DNA of 7,589 nt. Source: Candidatus Omnitrophota bacterium (GTDB lineage Bacteria; Omnitrophota; Gorgyraeia; Gygaellales; Profunditerraquicolaceae). Below are positions 5,315-7,589 of this stretch, one piece after another. The translations under genes and the position numbers were made by a program. The notes beneath the pieces were generated by a model. The model was not told where the DNA came from. It saw only the letters and a list, made by a program, of their open reading frames with translations, and searched no databases. The first letter of the stretch is position 1. Every line of letters starts with the position of its first letter. The DNA lies in contig JAQTTI010000053.1 in the NCBI GenBank assembly GCA_028710845.1, positions 1-7,589 of the forward strand, in the 5' to 3' direction.

Positions 5315-5833
5315 ATGAAGGCAAACATTTTAATAAACAAAAAAGCAGGGAAAAATTTTGTGATTTTTTGGTCGGCATACAAAGGTAAACCCAGGGTATG
5401 CCGCATCTTATTGTCTAAAAACAGCAGATTATTTCCTGATTCAGTGATCTCATCCTGCCCGCGAATCGATAAACTGGTGGAGCAGATTACGGCATTTCTG
5501 GATGGGCGAAAAATAAAGTTTGGTTTAGATACCATCCAGCTTGATCTCTGCCCGGATTTTCAGAAGAAAGTCCTTCTTCAGGCAGCCAAAATTACTTTCG
5601 GCACAACCTGTACTTATCAGGCGATCGCTGATCGTTTAGGAAAACCAAAGGCCTGGCGAGCCGTGGGCAGCGCATTGGCAGGCAATCCTTTTCCCATAAT
5701 CATACCTTGCCACCGTATTGTCAGATCCGACGGGTCTTTTGGTGATTATCAGGGCGGAAAAAGGATGAAAGAATTCCTGCTTAAGAGAGAAGCCGGGAGA
5801 CTGCATAAAATTTTTCCTAAAAAGGAGGAATAA
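5315..5833 (+). CDS. ogt: Methylated-DNA--protein-cysteine methyltransferase (O6-alkylguanine repair)
   Basis: This suicide DNA repair protein takes the alkyl group from O6-alkylguanine (and O4-alkylthymine) onto its own cysteine. The active-site motif PCHRIV is at 131-136, with acceptor C132. The DNA-binding helix-turn-helix precedes it, with the conserved Y101 (CTYQAIA) and the R115-AVG arginine finger segment, then GNP (123-125). The family ending GDYQGGKRMKEFLLKREA (143-160) is intact. The N-terminal domain (1-80) is divergent, as is usual. At 172 residues it matches Ogt-type single-domain enzymes, with no Ada regulatory domain. The ATG lies 4 bases after the previous stop and has no ribosome binding site of its own, so it probably depends on translational coupling. 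The next gene starts directly after its stop. Confidence 0.95.
   Translation: MKANILINKKAGKNFVIFWSAYKGKPRVCRILLSKNSRLFPDSVISSCPRIDKLVEQITAFLDGRKIKFGLDTIQLDLCPDFQKKVLLQAAKITFGTTCTYQAIADRLGKPKAWRAVGSALAGNPFPIIIPCHRIVRSDGSFGDYQGGKRMKEFLLKREAGRLHKIFPKKEE
5821..5828 (+). promoter_or_regulatory. Ribosome binding site of the ferritin-like small gene
   Basis: AAAGGAGG lies inside the last codons of the methyltransferase gene, 5 bases before the ATG at 5834. It is the main reason to accept this short gene as real. Confidence 0.85.
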
Positions 5834-6010
5834 ATGATAGATTTAGAAGTGCTTCGGTTGGCATTATCAAAAGAAGAAGCCTCAATAAAGTTGTATAAAA
5901 AACTCTTAGCAGACCATCCGGGTTTAAAAGACCTGCTCTATTCTTTAATTACCGAGGAACAAAAGCATAAGATATTAATAGAAAAGAAAATTACTGAGCT
6001 GACCAGATGA
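5834..6010 (+). CDS. Small two-helix ferritin/rubrerythrin-like protein
   Basis: The gene encodes 58 residues, beginning MIDLEVLRLALSKEEAS and ending KKITELTR. It reads as one half of a ferritin-like four-helix bundle. Helix 1 has E14/E15 and Y21 (KEEASIKLYKKLL), and helix 2 has E41/E42 followed by H45 (TEEQKHKILIE), giving the ExxH pattern that binds a di-iron site in rubrerythrins. A half-bundle would need to dimerise, as known for two-helix encapsulated ferritins. The start follows the methyltransferase stop without a gap and has an excellent ribosome binding site, so it belongs to the same operon. Iron binding and function are inferred from the motif only. A helical hairpin without metal is the alternative. 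Confidence 0.75.
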   Translation: MIDLEVLRLALSKEEASIKLYKKLLADHPGLKDLLYSLITEEQKHKILIEKKITELTR

Positions 6011-6115
6011 AATTTGCTTTAGTTAGTTTTAAAATTAAAATATTCTTACATCTGTTTTAAAAATTGTGTTATTATAAGCGTGCAACCGCCTCTTTATTAG
6101 CGACGGAGGTTAAAG
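6011..6115 (+). other. Intergenic region before the pilin-like gene
   Basis: This AT-rich stretch probably carries the promoter of the next gene. CTTACA (6045-6050) and TATTAT (6070-6075) are possible -35 and -10 boxes, but the 19-base spacing is long, so this is weak. AACCGCC (6084-6090) can pair with GGAGGTT (6105-6111) except at one position, which would cover the ribosome binding site GGAGG at 6105-6109. Confidence 0.3.
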
Positions 6116-6262
6116 ATGGTAAAAAATAGAAAAGCGCAAAGTTCGATGGAGTATCTGATTATTTTTGGTATTCTAGTAGTAGTTTTCGTAATAATTGCGG
6201 GTAGATTTCAGGAGCCGATCAGGCAGATTATGCAGCATTTAAGAGGCCAGATTGCCGATTAA
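6116..6262 (+). CDS. Class III signal peptide (archaeal-type pilin-like) protein
   Basis: The gene encodes 48 residues starting MVKNRKAQSSMEYLIIFGIL. The basic start, then A7|Q8, S10, E12 and Y13, followed by a hydrophobic stretch (14-29), is the class III signal peptide pattern of archaeal type IV pilins and flagellins (K/R-G/A | QxSxEYL), cleaved by a prepilin peptidase before the Gln. The mature product would be about 41 residues: a hydrophobic N-terminal helix for filament packing plus a short amphipathic tail (QEPIRQIMQHLRGQIAD). GGAGG lies 6 bases before the ATG. No peptidase, ATPase or platform gene is nearby in the window. It is probably a minor or very small pilin, as in Flp/tad-like systems, but the machinery is unknown. 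Confidence 0.82.
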   Translation: MVKNRKAQSSMEYLIIFGILVVVFVIIAGRFQEPIRQIMQHLRGQIAD

Positions 6263-6288
6263 ACCCAATATCTATTTACAGGTATAAT
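6259..6288 (+). promoter_or_regulatory. Candidate promoter of purU
   Basis: A perfect TATAAT is at 6283-6288. The best -35 candidate is TTAAAC (6259-6264) at 18 bases, only 3 of 6 matches. The start would fall near 6294, just before GGGAG at 6296-6300, giving a very short leader. Confidence 0.4.
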
Positions 6289-6306
6289 GGCTTAAGGGAG
6301 AGGATA

Positions 6307-7149
6307 TTGAAAACTTTTATTTTATTGTTTGGCTGTAAGGACCAGAAGGGGATTGTTGCCAGGATCTCCGATTTTATTCTAAAGCATGACGGCAATATTA
6401 TTACTGCCGATCAATACAGCACTGATCCCGAAGGAGGCCATTTTTTTATCCGGGTCGAATTTGTCCTTGGCCAGGACCAATATAAGAAAAATGATCTGAC
6501 CTTGGAATTTTCGCCTATAGGCAGCCAGTTCGGGGCCAGCTGGAACTTTTATGATAAATCAGAGACTTTACGCATGGGAATATTCGTATCGGAGCCCGAT
6601 CATTGTTTGGTGGACCTTTTGTATCTGTGGAGCTCGGGCGAGTTAAACGTTGAAATCCCCTTCGTTTTAAGCAATGTAGAAAAACACCGTAAATTAGCGG
6701 CTAGTTACAATGTTCCTTTTCATTACATTTGCGCCGATAAAAATAACCGTAAGGAAGATGAGCTGTTATCATATGCGCTTAATTCGACCGATTTTCTTGT
6801 CCTGGCCCGCTATATGCTCGTACTTTCACCGGATTTTTTGCAAAAATACAATAAAGATATTATAAATATTCACCACGGTTTTCTTCCCTTTTTTAAAGGG
6901 GCTGACCCTGCCGCTAAAGCGCTTGAAGAAGGGGTTAAGGTGATCGGCTCGACTGCGCACTTTGTTAATAATGAACTTGACGAGGGGCCGATTATAGCCC
7001 AAGAGGTCCAGAATGTTTCGCATAAGGACAGCCGGGAGGATCTGGTAAGAAAGGGTAAGAACCTGGAAAAGAAAGCCTTGGCATCGGCAATAGCCAGTTA
7101 TATTGATTACCGGGTTATAAGATACGAAAATAAAACAATAGTTTTCTAG
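6307..7149 (+). CDS. purU: Formyltetrahydrofolate deformylase PurU
   Basis: This cytoplasmic enzyme hydrolyses 10-formyltetrahydrofolate to formate and tetrahydrofolate, balancing one-carbon units and supplying formate for purine synthesis. It has 280 residues, normal for the family. The N-terminal ACT domain (1 to about 80: CKDQKGIVARISDFILKH, then GGHFFIRVEF) is the regulatory part. The formyltransferase domain follows, with HCLVDLLYLW (99-108). The catalytic triad of the formyltransferase fold is present as N187 and H189 in INIHHGFLPFFKGADP, and D225 in NNELDEGPII, with GSTAHFV (214-220) between. The TTG start at 6307 has GGGAG 6 bases upstream and gives the expected first ACT strand (KTFILLFGC). 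It appears to have its own promoter. Confidence 0.95.
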   Translation: MKTFILLFGCKDQKGIVARISDFILKHDGNIITADQYSTDPEGGHFFIRVEFVLGQDQYKKNDLTLEFSPIGSQFGASWNFYDKSETLRMGIFVSEPDHCLVDLLYLWSSGELNVEIPFVLSNVEKHRKLAASYNVPFHYICADKNNRKEDELLSYALNSTDFLVLARYMLVLSPDFLQKYNKDIINIHHGFLPFFKGADPAAKALEEGVKVIGSTAHFVNNELDEGPIIAQEVQNVSHKDSREDLVRKGKNLEKKALASAIASYIDYRVIRYENKTIVF

Positions 7150-7170
7150 TTTTTCAGATTCACTATTATA

Positions 7171-7177
7171 AGGAGGC
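7171..7177 (+). promoter_or_regulatory. Ribosome binding site of the two-TM DUF2934 gene
   Basis: AAGGAGG lies 4 bases before the ATG at 7182 and fixes the start. Confidence 0.8.
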
Positions 7178-7181
7178 AGGT

Positions 7182-7565
7182 ATGGCAAAGTTATATATCA
7201 AAGGATTTGGTTTTGCTTGCGGGATTGTCGGGGCAGGTCTGGCATTGATTGTAGGTACGCTGAATATAGTTTTTTATTTGCAGAGCGAATTAAACAACAG
7301 CTTATCGATGATTTATCTGGGCTATAAGCCTACTTTGTTTAATATTATGCTTAATGCGGGTGTTTGTTTTGTTTTTGCTTTTTGTTTGGGTTCGGCCATA
7401 GCCTGGCTTTATAACAGGATCATCGAAGAAAGCCGGCAGGAGATTGATCAAAAAATAAAAGATGCCGCCCGTTCTTTATGGGAAGCCAAAGGAAAGCCGG
7501 AAGGCAGTTCTGCGGAGGACTGGAGGGAGGCAGAAAGAAAAGTAAGGGGATTTAATATTGGCTAA
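7182..7565 (+). CDS. Two-TM membrane protein with C-terminal DUF2934 domain
   Basis: The product has 127 residues. Two hydrophobic helices (about 10-33 and 53-78) are joined by a loop that holds most of the polar residues between them. A charged linker then leads to residues 91-121, whose pattern (IKDAARSLWEAKGKPEGSSAEDWREAERKV) matches DUF2934, a short helical domain with conserved A, W, G-P-G and W-x-AE positions. DUF2934 is usually found in small soluble proteins; here it hangs from a membrane anchor, probably on the cytoplasmic side. Its role is unknown. The gene lies 32 bp after purU, with no terminator between, and overlaps the start of the next gene by 8 bases, so it is probably co-transcribed with both. 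Confidence 0.85.
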   Translation: MAKLYIKGFGFACGIVGAGLALIVGTLNIVFYLQSELNNSLSMIYLGYKPTLFNIMLNAGVCFVFAFCLGSAIAWLYNRIIEESRQEIDQKIKDAARSLWEAKGKPEGSSAEDWREAERKVRGFNIG

Positions 7566-7589
7566 AAAAGTCGTTATAGTCGGCGCAGG
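7558..7589 (+). CDS. N-terminus of a probable FAD/NAD-binding oxidoreductase (partial)
   Basis: The TTG at 7558 is preceded by AGGGGA at 7545-7550 and opens a frame reading MAKKVVIVGA, then the partial codon GG (Gly whatever the third base). This is the beginning of a Rossmann dinucleotide-binding strand (VVIVGAG, the start of GxGxxG), typical of phytoene-desaturase-like, amine oxidase-like and other FAD-dependent oxidoreductases. The frame overlaps the previous gene by 8 bases, suggesting translational coupling. Only 10 full codons are in the window, so the family cannot be named. Confidence 0.65.
   Translation, partial: MAKKVVIVGA

Noticed and set aside
5239..5535. Minus-strand open frame of 98 codons across the junction of the exported protein and the methyltransferase genes.
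   Set aside because: It is antisense to two supported genes, with no ribosome binding site and a Phe-rich, non-protein-like composition.
6826..7188. Minus-strand open frame of 120 codons opposite the end of purU.
   Set aside because: It is antisense to the conserved catalytic region of PurU; its content follows from the complementary codons.
1..7589. CRISPR array, tRNA or rRNA genes, insertion sequence or integrase.
   Set aside because: I saw no regularly spaced direct repeats, no tRNA-like cloverleaf, no transposase or integrase motifs and no terminal inverted repeats.

Overview
This window reads as ordinary chromosomal bacterial DNA of moderate GC content. It is gene-dense, most genes have strong AGGAGG-type ribosome binding sites, several start with TTG, and there is no sign of phage, transposon or CRISPR sequence. 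The mixture of a PilZ protein, an archaeal-type class III signal peptide pilin, secreted proteins with a 'VPDAVIISEI...VSDxVIDYML' tail, a DUF2934 protein and an rSAM-HhH protein resembles uncultivated Gram-negative-type lineages such as Candidatus Omnitrophota. That placement is an inference from gene content and has not been tested by phylogeny. A lipoprotein and exported proteins suggest a cell with an envelope or periplasm.

Layout. Positions 1-770 hold the tail of an upstream gene, a PilZ c-di-GMP receptor and a small membrane-anchored coiled-coil protein. Positions 780-900 are non-coding but rich in mutually exclusive hairpins. They end in a textbook intrinsic terminator whose U-tract lies directly against the start codon of a radical SAM/helix-hairpin-helix protein (903-2042). 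An NADPH-dependent FMN reductase-family gene (2051-2614, minus strand) converges on it with only 8 bp between the stop codons. Divergent from the reductase is a two-gene unit (2774-3667): a Tyr-rich secreted protein and a glycine-zipper lipoprotein, which share a C-terminal domain 35/52 identical. A bidirectional terminator separates this unit from corA (3736-4713, minus strand).

Positions 4831-6010 look like one operon: an exported protein with a probable SH3-like N-terminus and STI1-like C-terminus, an O6-alkylguanine-DNA methyltransferase, and a 58-residue two-helix ferritin-like protein. Next come a 48-residue class III signal peptide (pilin-like) protein (6116-6262), purU with its own perfect TATAAT box (TTG start, 6307-7149), a two-TM protein ending in a DUF2934 domain (7182-7565), and the first 10 codons of a probable FAD/NAD-binding oxidoreductase that overlaps it and runs off the window.

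The genes do not form one pathway. Themes are c-di-GMP and cell-surface biology (PilZ, pilin, lipoprotein), DNA alkylation repair and possible DNA repair (methyltransferase, rSAM-HhH), and housekeeping (CorA, PurU). The points most worth a second look are the switch-like leader at 780-902, the pair of neighbouring exported proteins with one shared tail, the half-ferritin in a DNA repair operon, and the archaeal-type pilin signal in a bacterium.
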